A stretch of DNA of 64,000 bases from Mycolicibacterium setense (GTDB lineage: Bacteria > Actinomycetota > Actinomycetes > Mycobacteriales > Mycobacteriaceae): positions 124,001-188,000 of the forward strand of contig NZ_JTJW01000009.1 of NCBI RefSeq assembly GCF_000805385.1, given 5' to 3'. Position numbers and translations under genes: made by a program. Below the pieces are notes generated by a model. It made no database searches, was not told the DNA's origin, and saw nothing but the letters and a program-made list of their open reading frames with translations. Positions 52,215 through 60,848 of this stretch are shown piece after piece. How positions within the stretch are numbered: the stretch's first letter is position 1; every line of letters begins with the position of its first letter.

Positions 52215-52258
52215 TGCACACAGATCGCGTTCGCGGCGATTTTCGCGATCTGAGTGCA
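52215..52258. repeat. 15-bp near-perfect inverted repeat downstream of gpgS
   Basis: TGCACACAGATCGCG at 52215-52229 and CGCGATCTGAGTGCA at 52244-52258 pair over 15 bp with one mismatch and a 14-nt loop. It lies 22 bp after the gpgS stop and about 58 bp before the DivIVA-like gene start. It could be a transcription attenuator or terminator within the operon or a protein-binding site. No T-run follows. Confidence 0.7.
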
Positions 52259-52280
52259 CCGTCGACGGGCAAGGCTCCGC

Positions 52281-53231
52281 TCAGCGCGGACGCAGGGTGA
52301 CCATGGGCGGGCGGTCGGCCAGGGACACCGACGACACCCGCGGGGTGAAGTCGTCGCCGTCGGCGTAGAACTGCGTCAGCCCCACCCCCGAATCGGCGAT
52401 CCCGCAGCGCGACAGCAGGGTCGCGATGACCTGCCGGCTCATCGAGGCGAGTTCGGTCAGCGGCCGGTTGCGGTGGGCCCGTACCCCGAGGTTCACCTGG
52501 GCGATGGCGTCGAGTCCGAGCCGGTCGTAGGTGTCGACCAGCAGGCCGATCTCCACGCCGTAACCGGGCGCGAAGGGTACCGAGGTCAGCAGCTCGCGCG
52601 TGCCCGCGTACTCGCCGCCCAGCGGCTGCAGCACACAGTTCAGCTCCGGGCGCAGCGAGGCCAGCAGCGGGCGCGCCACCAGCTCGGTGACCCGGCCACC
52701 GCCGTTGGCGTCCTCGCTGCCGCTGACCTTGAGCGGGCGCCGGTAAAACGCCTTGACCAGATGCACGCCATCCGCGGTGAGCAGCGGCCCCAGCAATTTG
52801 GGGACGAACATCGGATCGGGGTCGATCAGGTCGGAGTCGATGAAGGCGATGATGTCGCCGGTGGTCGCGGCCAGCGACCGCCACAACACCTCACCCTTGC
52901 CCGGCTGCGGCGCGACCTCCGGCAGGGCGACTTCCCGGCTGATCACCCGGGCGCCGGCGGCGACCGCACGGATCTCGGTGTCGTCGGTGGAGCCCGAATC
53001 GAGCACGATCAGCTCGTCCACCAACCCGCCGAGCAGCGGGGTGATGGTCTCGACGACGGAAGCGACGGTTTCTTCCTCGTTCAGCGCGGGCAGCACCACC
53101 GAGACCGTGCGACCCGCCTTCGCGGCCTCCAGCTCGGCGATGGTCCAGCTCGGCCGGTTCCAGCTGTGGTCGGTCAGCCAGCGGTGGCCCACCACGCCGT
53201 CGGTAACACGCAGATCAGGTGCTGTAGTCAT
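52281..53231 (-). CDS. gpgS: Glucosyl-3-phosphoglycerate synthase GpgS
   Basis: 316 residues. It transfers glucose from UDP- or ADP-glucose to 3-phosphoglycerate, the first step of methylglucose lipopolysaccharide synthesis. GT-81 fold: VSVVLPALNEEETVASVV near 43-60, LIVLDSGSTDDT near 75-84, metal motif D132-S-D134 in AFIDSDLID, YRRPLKVSG, LNCVLQPLGGEYAGTREL, and GYGVEIGLLVDTYD. It is 31 bp after folP2 and part of the LOG-fadD6-folP2-gpgS run. Confidence 0.96.
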   Translation of the reverse strand: MTTAPDLRVTDGVVGHRWLTDHSWNRPSWTIAELEAAKAGRTVSVVLPALNEEETVASVVETITPLLGGLVDELIVLDSGSTDDTEIRAVAAGARVISREVALPEVAPQPGKGEVLWRSLAATTGDIIAFIDSDLIDPDPMFVPKLLGPLLTADGVHLVKAFYRRPLKVSGSEDANGGGRVTELVARPLLASLRPELNCVLQPLGGEYAGTRELLTSVPFAPGYGVEIGLLVDTYDRLGLDAIAQVNLGVRAHRNRPLTELASMSRQVIATLLSRCGIADSGVGLTQFYADGDDFTPRVSSVSLADRPPMVTLRPR

Positions 53232-53262
53232 GCGCGATCCGCCTTCGGCTCCTCGCTGAAAG

Positions 53263-54150
53263 TCATGCCAGTCCCCTCACTGTTCGTGCGGGTGCCCGCA
53301 CTCCCTGGATCGACGCGACCATCTCCAGTACGCGCCGAGTGGGCCCGACTTCGTGTACCCGGAACATGGCCGCTCCATCCGCGGCGGCGAGTGCCGTCGC
53401 GGCCAGGGTGCCCTCCAGGCGTTCGGTCAGGTCCACACCGAGAGTCTCCCCGACAAAATCCTTGTTGCTCAGCGCCATCAGGACTGGCCATCCGGTCTTA
53501 ACAAGATCTTTTACGTGGCGCAACAAACTAAGACCGTGATGAGTGTTTTTACCGAAATCATGGGTTGGGTCGATCAGGATCCGATCACGCGGCACACCCG
53601 TTGCTACGGCCCGCTCGGCGGCGGCGGTCACCTCGGCGATCACGTCGTCGACGACGCCGCGTTCGGTGATTCCGTAGTTCACCCGGAACGGCCGAGTGCG
53701 TGGCACCGCGCCGCCGGTGTGTGAGCACACCAGCCCAGCGCCGAATTCGGCGGCCACCTCGGGCAGCCCCGGGTCCGCGCCGGCCCAGGTGTCGTTGATC
53801 AGATCCGCTCCGGCCGCACACGCCTGCTTGGCCACCGCGGCGCGCCAGGTGTCGACGCTGATCAGCTGATCGGGATAGGTGTTGCGCAGCCATTCGATGA
53901 ACGGAACGACGCGGGCGATCTCCTCTTCCGAGTCGACCACGCCGCCAGGGCCTGCCTTGACCCCACCCACGTCGATGACGTCGGCACCCTCTTCGATCAC
54001 CCGCGCCGCGGCGGCTTTGGCCGCATCGTCGGTGAAGGTGGCCCCGCGGTCATAGAACGAGTCCGGCGTCCGGTTGACGATCGCCATGATCAGCGCACGG
54101 TCATCCGCGACCGGGCGACCCAGGAAGCGTCCACTGAACGTCGACAACAC
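53263..54150 (-). CDS. folP2: Dihydropteroate synthase homologue FolP2
   Basis: 295 residues, start taken as GTG 54150 (VLSTFSGRFLGRPV); GGAGG is only one base away, so the adjacent TTG is possible too. A TIM-barrel pterin enzyme: IMAIVNRTPDSFYDRG, EEGADVIDVGGVKAGPG, ISVDTWRAAVAKQACAAGADLINDTWAG, and ILIDPTHDFGKNTHHGL. The Gly/Val residues at VGGVKAGPG replace the usual ES-TRPG loop of FolP1. FolP2 of M. tuberculosis and M. leprae lacks normal DHPS activity, so the true role, perhaps linked to GpgS or MGLP, is open. Confidence 0.93.
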   Translation of the reverse strand: MLSTFSGRFLGRPVADDRALIMAIVNRTPDSFYDRGATFTDDAAKAAAARVIEEGADVIDVGGVKAGPGGVVDSEEEIARVVPFIEWLRNTYPDQLISVDTWRAAVAKQACAAGADLINDTWAGADPGLPEVAAEFGAGLVCSHTGGAVPRTRPFRVNYGITERGVVDDVIAEVTAAAERAVATGVPRDRILIDPTHDFGKNTHHGLSLLRHVKDLVKTGWPVLMALSNKDFVGETLGVDLTERLEGTLAATALAAADGAAMFRVHEVGPTRRVLEMVASIQGVRAPARTVRGLA

Positions 54151-54248
54151 GCCTCCATAGTGCCTGGTGCGGCATCCGCCCCGGTTTTCCACCTCTGGGT
54201 CGCGGCCCGACGGGTTCAGCAGCCCTGAGATAGGAACCGGCAGTCCTG

Positions 54249-56027
54249 CTACTTGGGCCGTTTCCCGGCCGTCACTTCCTCGGGGTACTCGGGGTAGAAC
54301 GGCACGTAGCCTTCCTCCCGGCCGGCCAGCACGTACAGCGGATCGTCGATGTCCGATCCATAGCCCTGCTTGCGCAGGTCGACCTTCTGGCTCTTGAAGG
54401 TCGAGGTGTGGGCCAGCTCGGTGACGACACGGACGAACAACGGCACGGCGTAGGCCGGCAGGTGATCGTAGAACGCTTCGGCGATCGCCTTTCCGTCGAA
54501 TTCCTTGCCGTCCTTGAGCTGGATGGCTGCCATGCCGGCGCGGCCACCCGCACCGGGCACCTCGACGCCGAACACCGTGCATTCCTCGATCAGCGGGTTG
54601 CCCGCCACGGCGGCCTCCACCTCGGTGGTGGCCACGTTCTCGCCCTTCCACCGGAAGGTGTCGCCGAGGCGGTCGGCGAACGCGGCGTGGCCCAGCCCCT
54701 GCGACCGCATCAAGTCGCCGGTGTTGAACCAGACGTCACCTTCCTTGAAGGCGTTGCGCACCAGCTTCTTCTCGCTTGCCGACGGATCGGTGTAGCCGTC
54801 GAACGGCTGCAGCGCACTGATCTTCGACAGCATCAGCCCCGGCTCCCCGCGTTTGACCTTGCGCAGCCGGCCGTCGGCGCCGCGGGCCGGTTCGCCGCTC
54901 TCGGCGTCGTATTCGACGAAGGCGACCGGGCTCGGGCAGATGCCGGTGGATTTCGAGACGTTGAAAACGTTGACGAAGGCGGTGTTGCCCTCGCTGGCCG
55001 CGTAGAACTCGCAGACGCGAGGGATGCCGAACCGCTGGGTGAACTCGTCCCAGATGGCCGGACGCAGTCCGTTGCCGACGATCACGCGGACCTTGTGTGC
55101 GCGGTCGGTCGGCTTGGGCGGCTGGTTGAGCAGATAGCCGCAGATCTCGCCGATGTAGACGAACGCGGTCGCGCCGTAGTCGATGACCTCGTCCCAGAAT
55201 CGGGAGGCCGAGAACGACTTGCCAAGGGCCAGTGCGGCACCCGAGTTCAGTGCCGAACCGACCGAGACCGTCAGGGCGTTGTTGTGATAGAGCGGCAGGC
55301 AGCAGTACAGGGTGTCATCGCTGTGCAGTCGCAGCCCCAGACCGCCGAAGCCGGCCAGTGCCCGCAGCCAGCGGTAGTGCGTCATGACGCTGGCCTTGGG
55401 CATGCCGGTGGTGCCCGAGGTGAAGATGTAGAAGGCCTTGTCCTTGGCCAGGACGGCCGACGTGCTGGCCGGGTTGGTGGTGGGCGCGGTGGTGGCCAAC
55501 CGGCGCAGTTCCTCCACGGTGATCAAGCCGTTGGCCTCGGCCCCGCATTCGGTGACGTGCTCGACCAGATCGGCCTCGGCCACCACTGCGGCCGCGTCGA
55601 GCAGGCCGAAGCTGTGGGCGAGCACCTTGCCGCGCTGGTGGTAGTTGAGCATGCCTGCGACGGCGCCGCACTTGACGATCGCGAGCATCAGCAGCACCGC
55701 GTCGGGCGAGTTGCGCAGCATCACCCCGACCACGTCGCCGTGGCCGACGCCTTTGGCGGCCAGCACCGCGGCGTAGCGATTGACCGTCTCGTTGGCTTCG
55801 CGGTAGGTGATGCGCTCATCGGCGAACTTGAGGAACACCCGGTCGGCGTACTGGTCGGCCCGCTCCTGGAACACCTTGCCGATCGACGTCTTGGCCGTCG
55901 GCCGGGCCATCATTCCGGTGAGTACACCCCTTGCGATGACCGGCGCATCCATCAGCAGACCGGGTACCTGGCTGGCGAGGTCGAGTAAGCCGACGCTGCT
56001 CCTGGTGCCCGATTTCTGGTCGGTCAT
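54249..56027 (-). CDS. fadD6: Very-long-chain fatty acyl-CoA synthetase FadD6
   Basis: 592 residues. An AMP-forming acyl-CoA ligase of the FATP/FadD6 subgroup. The ATP motif YIFTSGTTGMPKAS is at 200-213; CCLPLYHNNAL follows, and the FATP signature DRLGDTFRWKGENVATTEVE is near 455-475, with the C-terminal Lys in SQKVDLRKQGYG. It activates long fatty acids, often combined with transport across the membrane. Its upstream neighbour is LOG (92 bp away) and folP2 follows 98 bp downstream. Confidence 0.95.
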   Translation of the reverse strand: MTDQKSGTRSSVGLLDLASQVPGLLMDAPVIARGVLTGMMARPTAKTSIGKVFQERADQYADRVFLKFADERITYREANETVNRYAAVLAAKGVGHGDVVGVMLRNSPDAVLLMLAIVKCGAVAGMLNYHQRGKVLAHSFGLLDAAAVVAEADLVEHVTECGAEANGLITVEELRRLATTAPTTNPASTSAVLAKDKAFYIFTSGTTGMPKASVMTHYRWLRALAGFGGLGLRLHSDDTLYCCLPLYHNNALTVSVGSALNSGAALALGKSFSASRFWDEVIDYGATAFVYIGEICGYLLNQPPKPTDRAHKVRVIVGNGLRPAIWDEFTQRFGIPRVCEFYAASEGNTAFVNVFNVSKSTGICPSPVAFVEYDAESGEPARGADGRLRKVKRGEPGLMLSKISALQPFDGYTDPSASEKKLVRNAFKEGDVWFNTGDLMRSQGLGHAAFADRLGDTFRWKGENVATTEVEAAVAGNPLIEECTVFGVEVPGAGGRAGMAAIQLKDGKEFDGKAIAEAFYDHLPAYAVPLFVRVVTELAHTSTFKSQKVDLRKQGYGSDIDDPLYVLAGREEGYVPFYPEYPEEVTAGKRPK

Positions 56028-56119
56028 GCGGTCTCCCCCTGCACGTTGTTATGGGTCTCGAGATGGCTCTCGTGTGGCCAACACCATAACCGCGCTGGTA
56101 ACCGCCGTTACCGCCGGTT

Positions 56120-56686
56120 CTAGGTAAGTGGCGCGCACACGTCGAGTGCTGCGGCGACCTCGTCGACGACGATCAACCGGTCCAGCGCCTCGCTGGTCAC
56201 GTAGCCGGAGTCCACCAGCCCGCGCAGCCAGGTCAATAATCCGTCGTAATGGCCGAACGGGTCTAGCAGCACGACGGGCTTCTCGTGCATCCCCAGATAA
56301 CCCGCCGTCCACGCCTCGAAGAACTCTTCCAGCGTGCCGATGCCACCGGGCAGCGCGATGAACGCGTCGGAGCGGTCCTCCATCTCCTTCTTGCGTTCCC
56401 GCATGGTGTCGGTGACCACGAGTTCTTCGGCGTCGACGTCGGCGAGTTCACGGTGCACGAGTGCCTTGGGGATCACGCCGACCGTGCGGCCGTTGGACGA
56501 GCGCGCGGCGCGGGCCACCGCGCCCATGGCCGACACGTTGCCGCCGCCGGAGACCAACGTCCACCCGCGCTTGGCGATCGCCACCCCGACCTCGCTGGCC
56601 AATGCCAGCAGCTCGGGATGGGTGGGACCTGAAGCGCAATAGACACACACCGCAAACTCGCGGTCAGTTTCACCGGACACGTACAC
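56120..56686 (-). CDS. Cytokinin riboside 5'-monophosphate phosphoribohydrolase, LOG family (Rv1205-like)
   Basis: 188 residues from GTG 56686. The Rossmann-like LOG fold carries VSGGGNVSAMG and the hallmark PGGIGTLEEFFEAWT (PGGxGTxxE), with RERKKEMEDRSDAFIALPGG before it. It releases free cytokinin-type adenines from nucleotide monophosphates. In M. tuberculosis Rv1205 (Log) makes cytokinins and its accumulation sensitises to nitric oxide through aldehydes. It is divergent from the TetR gene that follows. Confidence 0.92.
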   Translation of the reverse strand: MYVSGETDREFAVCVYCASGPTHPELLALASEVGVAIAKRGWTLVSGGGNVSAMGAVARAARSSNGRTVGVIPKALVHRELADVDAEELVVTDTMRERKKEMEDRSDAFIALPGGIGTLEEFFEAWTAGYLGMHEKPVVLLDPFGHYDGLLTWLRGLVDSGYVTSEALDRLIVVDEVAAALDVCAPLT

Positions 56687-56783
56687 AACGTAGAGGGTGC
56701 TGGTGAACCGCCGATGTCGGGAGGGCGATGGACGAGATGCGGTCGGAGCAGGGAGACTGAGCTGAACGCGGAGGGCGAATCTG

Positions 56784-57485
56784 GTGAGTGACGACGTCGA
56801 TCAACCGGCACGGTTGAGCCGCGACTTCATCCTGGACACCGCGATCGAGCTGATCGATCGCGAGGGTCTGACGAAATTGACCATGCGGCGGCTGGGCACG
56901 GCCTGCGGTGTCGAGGCGATGGCGCTCTACCGGTATGTACACAGCCGCGGCGATCTGCTGACCGGAGTCGTCAACCACATCGTGGACCGCCTCCACGCCG
57001 ATCAGCTGGCCGCGCGCCGGCAGGAGGACGGTTGGCAGGACTTCCTGGTTCGGCTCGGTCACGGCGTGCGTCAGATCGCCATCGAACATCCCGAGGTGTT
57101 CCCGCTCGTGGCCACGGAGGCGCCTGAAGCCCCCTGGGTACGGCCGCCGTTGCGCAGCATGCGCTGGATGGAGACGTTCCTGGAGACGCTGATCTCGTAT
57201 GGGTTCAGCGATGAGGCGGCCGTCGCCGCATACCGGGCGTACACCACCTTCCTGGTGGGCCAGTTGTTGCTGGAGGTGTCGGCGCGGGGCGTGGCGCTCA
57301 GCCCCGGCGAGGCGGTGCTCGACGACGAGCCGCGCGCCGATACGTCGCTGGCCGATTATCCGAACCTGCGGCGGTTGCAGCCGATGCTTGCCGAGGACCA
57401 CAGCGTGGACGAGTTCGAAGACGCGTTGGAAGCCTTGCTCGACCGCATCGAAGGCTGGCTCAACTGGCGGTCGCCAACATCATGA
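56784..57485 (+). CDS. TetR-family transcriptional regulator (TetR_C type)
   Basis: 233 residues from GTG 56784. HTH at about 10-60: LSRDFILDTAIELIDREGLTKLTMRRLGTACGVEAMALYRYVHSRGDLL (in pieces). The C-terminal domain resembles the tetracycline-repressor class (MRWMETFLETLISYGFSDEAAVAAYRAYTTFLVGQLLLE). A palindrome lies directly after its stop and overlaps the promoter of the STAS gene, so it probably controls the STAS-ATPase pair rather than itself. Between Rv1204c and Rv1205 M. tuberculosis has no such gene, as far as I recall. Confidence 0.85.
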   Translation: MSDDVDQPARLSRDFILDTAIELIDREGLTKLTMRRLGTACGVEAMALYRYVHSRGDLLTGVVNHIVDRLHADQLAARRQEDGWQDFLVRLGHGVRQIAIEHPEVFPLVATEAPEAPWVRPPLRSMRWMETFLETLISYGFSDEAAVAAYRAYTTFLVGQLLLEVSARGVALSPGEAVLDDEPRADTSLADYPNLRRLQPMLAEDHSVDEFEDALEALLDRIEGWLNWRSPTS

Positions 57486-57494
57486 TCAATTCCT

Positions 57495-57524
57495 GTTTAC
57501 AACGTAAACGGACCTCGCTATGCT
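57495..57524 (+). promoter_or_regulatory. Promoter with embedded palindrome before the STAS gene
   Basis: TTTACA (57496-57501) and TATGCT (57519-57524) are spaced exactly 17 bp, a very good housekeeping promoter. The palindrome GTTTAC-AAC-GTAAAC (57495-57509) covers the -35, an ideal place for a TetR-type repressor. Transcription would begin near 57531, three or so bases before GTG 57535. Confidence 0.75.
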
Positions 57525-57534
57525 CGGTTTCACC

Positions 57535-57906
57535 GTGGAAACGCACCATGATCACCAGCTGCGCTGGACGGCTCGAACCACAACCGAAGCCCTCGTCATC
57601 CAGGTCTTCGGTCAGGTAGACGCGCACAACGAATCCGACTGGCAGCACATGCTCCGCGAGTGTGCGGCCACCGCTCCCGAACGCTCGCTGTTCATCGTGG
57701 ACTGCGCAGAAATGGACTTCATGAGCTGCGGTGCGCTGGTCGCGTCGGCCAAGCAGACCGCGGACAGCCGACAGCTCGGGGTCACGATGCGGCTCGTCAT
57801 CCGCCAGCCGAGCATCATGCGGATCATCACCAAATGCGGCATGGAGGACTCGGTGTCGGCGTACCCGGACCTCGATTCGGCGTTGGAAGGCCACCGCCCG
57901 CCATAG
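57535..57906 (+). CDS. STAS-domain protein (anti-sigma factor antagonist-like)
   Basis: 123 residues from GTG 57535; an in-frame ATG at 57520 lies inside the predicted -10 box, so I prefer the GTG with a near-leaderless mRNA. The single STAS domain shows ALVIQVFGQVDAHNESDW, LFIVDCAEMDFMSCGALVASAKQ and a C-terminal strand-helix. The Ser in FMSCGALV is at the position phosphorylated in SpoIIAA-like proteins. No anti-sigma kinase or sigma gene is adjacent; instead a MalT-like ATPase gene starts 10 bp downstream, so the two probably work together. Confidence 0.83.
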   Translation: METHHDHQLRWTARTTTEALVIQVFGQVDAHNESDWQHMLRECAATAPERSLFIVDCAEMDFMSCGALVASAKQTADSRQLGVTMRLVIRQPSIMRIITKCGMEDSVSAYPDLDSALEGHRPP

Positions 57907-57916
57907 GATTCGGTTG

Positions 57917-60004
57917 ATGGCTGTCGACTGGGTGATCGCACCGTGTGACCGCGTGCTCGACGGCCTCGAGGCCGGCCTGCAGGAACGCCGGGGCGCGGCC
58001 CTTCTCGGCCCTGACGGCGTGGGCAAGACGTCCGTGGCCCGCACCGCGGCCGAACATCTCGCAAGGGACTTCCGTCGGGTCGTGTGGATCACCGGCACCG
58101 AATCGGCTGCGGCAGTTCCGTTCGCGGCGGTGGCACATCTGATCGACATTCCCGCGGCAGGCAAGACTGCTGATGTACTGCGCGCCGCGCGCGAGGCGCT
58201 CGGGTCCGATCTGTTGCTCGTCGTCGACGACGCCCATCTGCTGGACCGGTTGTCGGCGGCCATGGTGTACCAACTCGCGGTGAGTGGCGCGGCCAAACTC
58301 ATCGTCACCGCATCCGCGGCCGAGGCTCCCGATGACGTCGCGGCGTTGTGGGATGACGGCCTGGTCAATCGTGTCGAAATGTCACCGCCCGGGCATGACG
58401 ATGCCCGGCTGGCCGATCAGGTGGCCACGTTCCTGGCCGACCTGCCCGACGGCGCGGTCGCCGTACTGCGGCAGTTGGCGGTGCACGACCCGCTGCCGCT
58501 GGCCGATCTGATCGCGATGACGAGCACCGGGGCAGTGCAGGAGGCGCAACAGTGCGGCGTGGTACGCGTCGACGAGGCAGTGGCACGGTGCGTGCATCCG
58601 CTGTTTCTCAGCACGATGCGGGCCACGCTCGGTGGGCCCGGCCTGCGGCGCCTGCGCAGCAAGCTGGTCGAGCAGCTGTCCGCCGCACCACGTCCCGGCG
58701 TGGTGGACCGGCTACGGGTGGCGGTCCTGGCCCTCGACAGCGATGTCGACCTGCCCGCCGACGAGGTCGCCGGCGCCGCCGCCGAGGCGCTCCGATTGGG
58801 CGACCTGGAATTGAGTGAGCGTCTCGCGCGGGCCGCGACCGCCGCCGGCCGCGGATCCGATTCGGAATTCAAGGGGCTGCTCACCCTGGCGTATGCGTTG
58901 GCCTGGCAGGGCCGAGGCCGTGAGGCCGACGCCGTCCTGGGCCAGATCGACCCGGCCGGCCTGTCCGAGGACCAGCTGATGGCGTGGGCTCTGCCGCAGG
59001 CGGCCAATCAGTTCTGGATGCTCTCGGAACCCGAACGCGCCACGGCATTCCTGCGCGCCACCCGCCGCCGGGTGTCGACGCCGGCGGCGCAGAGCACGCT
59101 CGACGCACTCGCGGCCACTTTCGCGATGAATGCCGGTACGCCGCAACGAGCTCTGGGCCTGGCTCTGGAGGTGCTGGCCTCCCCTGCCGCGGACGACACC
59201 GCGCTCGGCTGGGCCGGGTCGACGGCGGCGCTGAGTTACGCGCGGACCGGCCAGTTCGATCAGGTGGACGCGATGGCGCAGCGCGCACTGGCGGCGGGCC
59301 ATCCCGGCCTGCTGCGGTTCACCAGCGGATTCGGCCAGACCACGGCGCTGGTGATGACCGGCCGATTGGACCGGGCACAGGAGATGGCCAAGAGCATCTC
59401 CGATTTCGCCCAACTGCTGCAGCCCGGGCGCGCCATCGGCGAGGTTCTGATGGCTGACGTATTGCTGGTCCGCGGCGAGCTCGATCAGGCGATTGCCTTG
59501 TTGCGCAAGGCAACCACCGCCTTGGCCCCGACCGGGTATTCCTGGGGACCACTGGCCTGGATGTTGTCGGCCCAGGCCCTCGGTCAACGCGGAATGCCGG
59601 TCGAGGCCGGAAAAGCACTGTCCCGTGCGGAATCCCGACATGGTCTCAAGTCGATGCTCTTCGCGCCCGAGCTGGCGCTGGCCCGTGCCTGGACGTGCTT
59701 CGCCCGCAACGATTCCGTGAGTGCGGTGACCGCCGCCCGGGACGCCGCCAAGACCGCCGAGCGCGGCGGCCAATCCGCGGTGATGCTGCGGGCATTGCAC
59801 GACGGCGTCCGGCTGGGCGATACCCGCGCCGTCGATGCGCTGGCCAGGGTGAACCTGGATTGCGTGTTCGGGCAGCTGACGCTGGACCACGCGCGCGCGT
59901 TGACGGCCGGGGACGGTGCGGCGTTGCGCGACATCTCGACTCGGTATGAGGCTGTCGGAATGTCGGCGGCTGCCCGCGACGCAGCCCGGCAGGCTTCCGC
60001 GTAA
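57917..60004 (+). CDS. MalT/LuxR-type STAND ATPase without DNA-binding domain (Rv1204c-like)
   Basis: 695 residues from ATG 57917. Walker A GPDGVGKT at 31-38 and Walker B LLLVVDDAH at about 99-107, followed by a sensor region (LIVTASAAEAPDDV) and a winged segment. Residues from about 260 to the end form helical TPR-like repeats (LALQWQGRGREADAVL-like, VLLVRGELDQAIALLRKA, AQALGQRGMPVEAGKAL). The order is that of LuxR-family MalT regulators, but the C-terminal LuxR HTH is absent: the protein ends at ...AARDAARQASA. A signalling ATPase lacking its own DNA binding; the STAS protein upstream is the likely partner. Confidence 0.82.
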   Translation: MAVDWVIAPCDRVLDGLEAGLQERRGAALLGPDGVGKTSVARTAAEHLARDFRRVVWITGTESAAAVPFAAVAHLIDIPAAGKTADVLRAAREALGSDLLLVVDDAHLLDRLSAAMVYQLAVSGAAKLIVTASAAEAPDDVAALWDDGLVNRVEMSPPGHDDARLADQVATFLADLPDGAVAVLRQLAVHDPLPLADLIAMTSTGAVQEAQQCGVVRVDEAVARCVHPLFLSTMRATLGGPGLRRLRSKLVEQLSAAPRPGVVDRLRVAVLALDSDVDLPADEVAGAAAEALRLGDLELSERLARAATAAGRGSDSEFKGLLTLAYALAWQGRGREADAVLGQIDPAGLSEDQLMAWALPQAANQFWMLSEPERATAFLRATRRRVSTPAAQSTLDALAATFAMNAGTPQRALGLALEVLASPAADDTALGWAGSTAALSYARTGQFDQVDAMAQRALAAGHPGLLRFTSGFGQTTALVMTGRLDRAQEMAKSISDFAQLLQPGRAIGEVLMADVLLVRGELDQAIALLRKATTALAPTGYSWGPLAWMLSAQALGQRGMPVEAGKALSRAESRHGLKSMLFAPELALARAWTCFARNDSVSAVTAARDAAKTAERGGQSAVMLRALHDGVRLGDTRAVDALARVNLDCVFGQLTLDHARALTAGDGAALRDISTRYEAVGMSAAARDAARQASA

Positions 60005-60050
60005 CCGAACGTAGAATGCGCGCTAGACCGCACGATCTCCAGGAGGCTCG

Positions 60051-60848
60051 ATGAACCAGTTCATCGCCGACACCGGCGCGTTGAACGGCTGGCAAGGGAT
60101 TGTCGACGGGGTCAGCGGAGACGTCAGCAGCTTCAAGGATTCGTTCGCCGGCCCGTCGGACCTGGCTTCCAGCCACGGCGCCATCGGTTTCCCGATGCAG
60201 AACGCGTTCGACGGCGCATCGTCGTCCCGGGCCGGCGCACTGGGTGCCACGCAGGTCGCCGCGGGCAGGATGGCCGAACTGCTCGGCCAGGCCTCCCAGG
60301 CCTATCAGCACGGCGATGTCGCTGCCGGCGACCGCCTCAGAGCCCAGGCCGACGCGCTCGAGGGCGCGGGTTCACCGGCATCGGCAAGCGGCGGGTCAGA
60401 TCCGGTGAGTTCGGCGAGTGGGGGCGCGGGCCAGATGGTCGGTCAGTTCAGCCAGCTGGCCGGGCAGATGGCGCAGTCCATCACCCAGCCGCTTCAAGGC
60501 CTCACCCAGGCCATGACGCAGGTACCCCAGCAGGTCATGCAGGGTGTACAGGGCATCGTCGAATCCGCCACCCAGGCGGCCGGAGGCGGTGGCGACGCTG
60601 CCGCCATGGCGGCAGACGCGAGTGGTGCGGGCGCCGAGAACGCCGTCAAGGCTGCCGACCACCAGGGCCCCGGTGACGGGCCCGGGGACGGCCCGGCGGA
60701 TCAGCGCGACGACCGACACGACGACCGACACGAGGGCCGGGACGACGAGAAGGACGGCCGCACCTCCGCCGGGGCGGCAGCAGAGGACAGCTACAACGTC
60801 GGCATGCTGCCCACGCAGATCCACAACATCAACCCGCGGCGGCAGTAG
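60051..60848 (+). CDS. EspC-like protein, candidate type VII secretion substrate (Rv1203c position)
   Basis: 265 residues. Residues 1-105 are helical and small-residue-rich, with W14-Q15-G16 and, at the end of the helical part, Y85-Q-H-G-D89, a YxxxD motif as used for ESX secretion. The stretch GALGATQVAAGRMAELLGQASQAYQHGD resembles EspC/DUF2580 helices. The middle is Gln/Met-rich (QLAGQMAQSITQPLQGLTQAMTQ), and the C-terminal third is Gly/Ala- then Asp/His/Arg-rich and disordered, ending GMLPTQIHNINPRRQ. No signal peptide. The 3' end overlaps the convergent ABC-F gene by 20 bp. Family call is tentative. Confidence 0.65.
   Translation: MNQFIADTGALNGWQGIVDGVSGDVSSFKDSFAGPSDLASSHGAIGFPMQNAFDGASSSRAGALGATQVAAGRMAELLGQASQAYQHGDVAAGDRLRAQADALEGAGSPASASGGSDPVSSASGGAGQMVGQFSQLAGQMAQSITQPLQGLTQAMTQVPQQVMQGVQGIVESATQAAGGGGDAAAMAADASGAGAENAVKAADHQGPGDGPGDGPADQRDDRHDDRHEGRDDEKDGRTSAGAAAEDSYNVGMLPTQIHNINPRRQ

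Noticed and set aside
54408..55988. 526-codon plus-strand frame
   Set aside because: Antisense to fadD6, no ribosome site and no recognisable domain.
57520..57534. ATG 57520 as the STAS start
   Set aside because: The ATG lies inside the best -10 hexamer (TATGCT); GTG 57535 fits a near-leaderless transcript. Kept as an alternative only.
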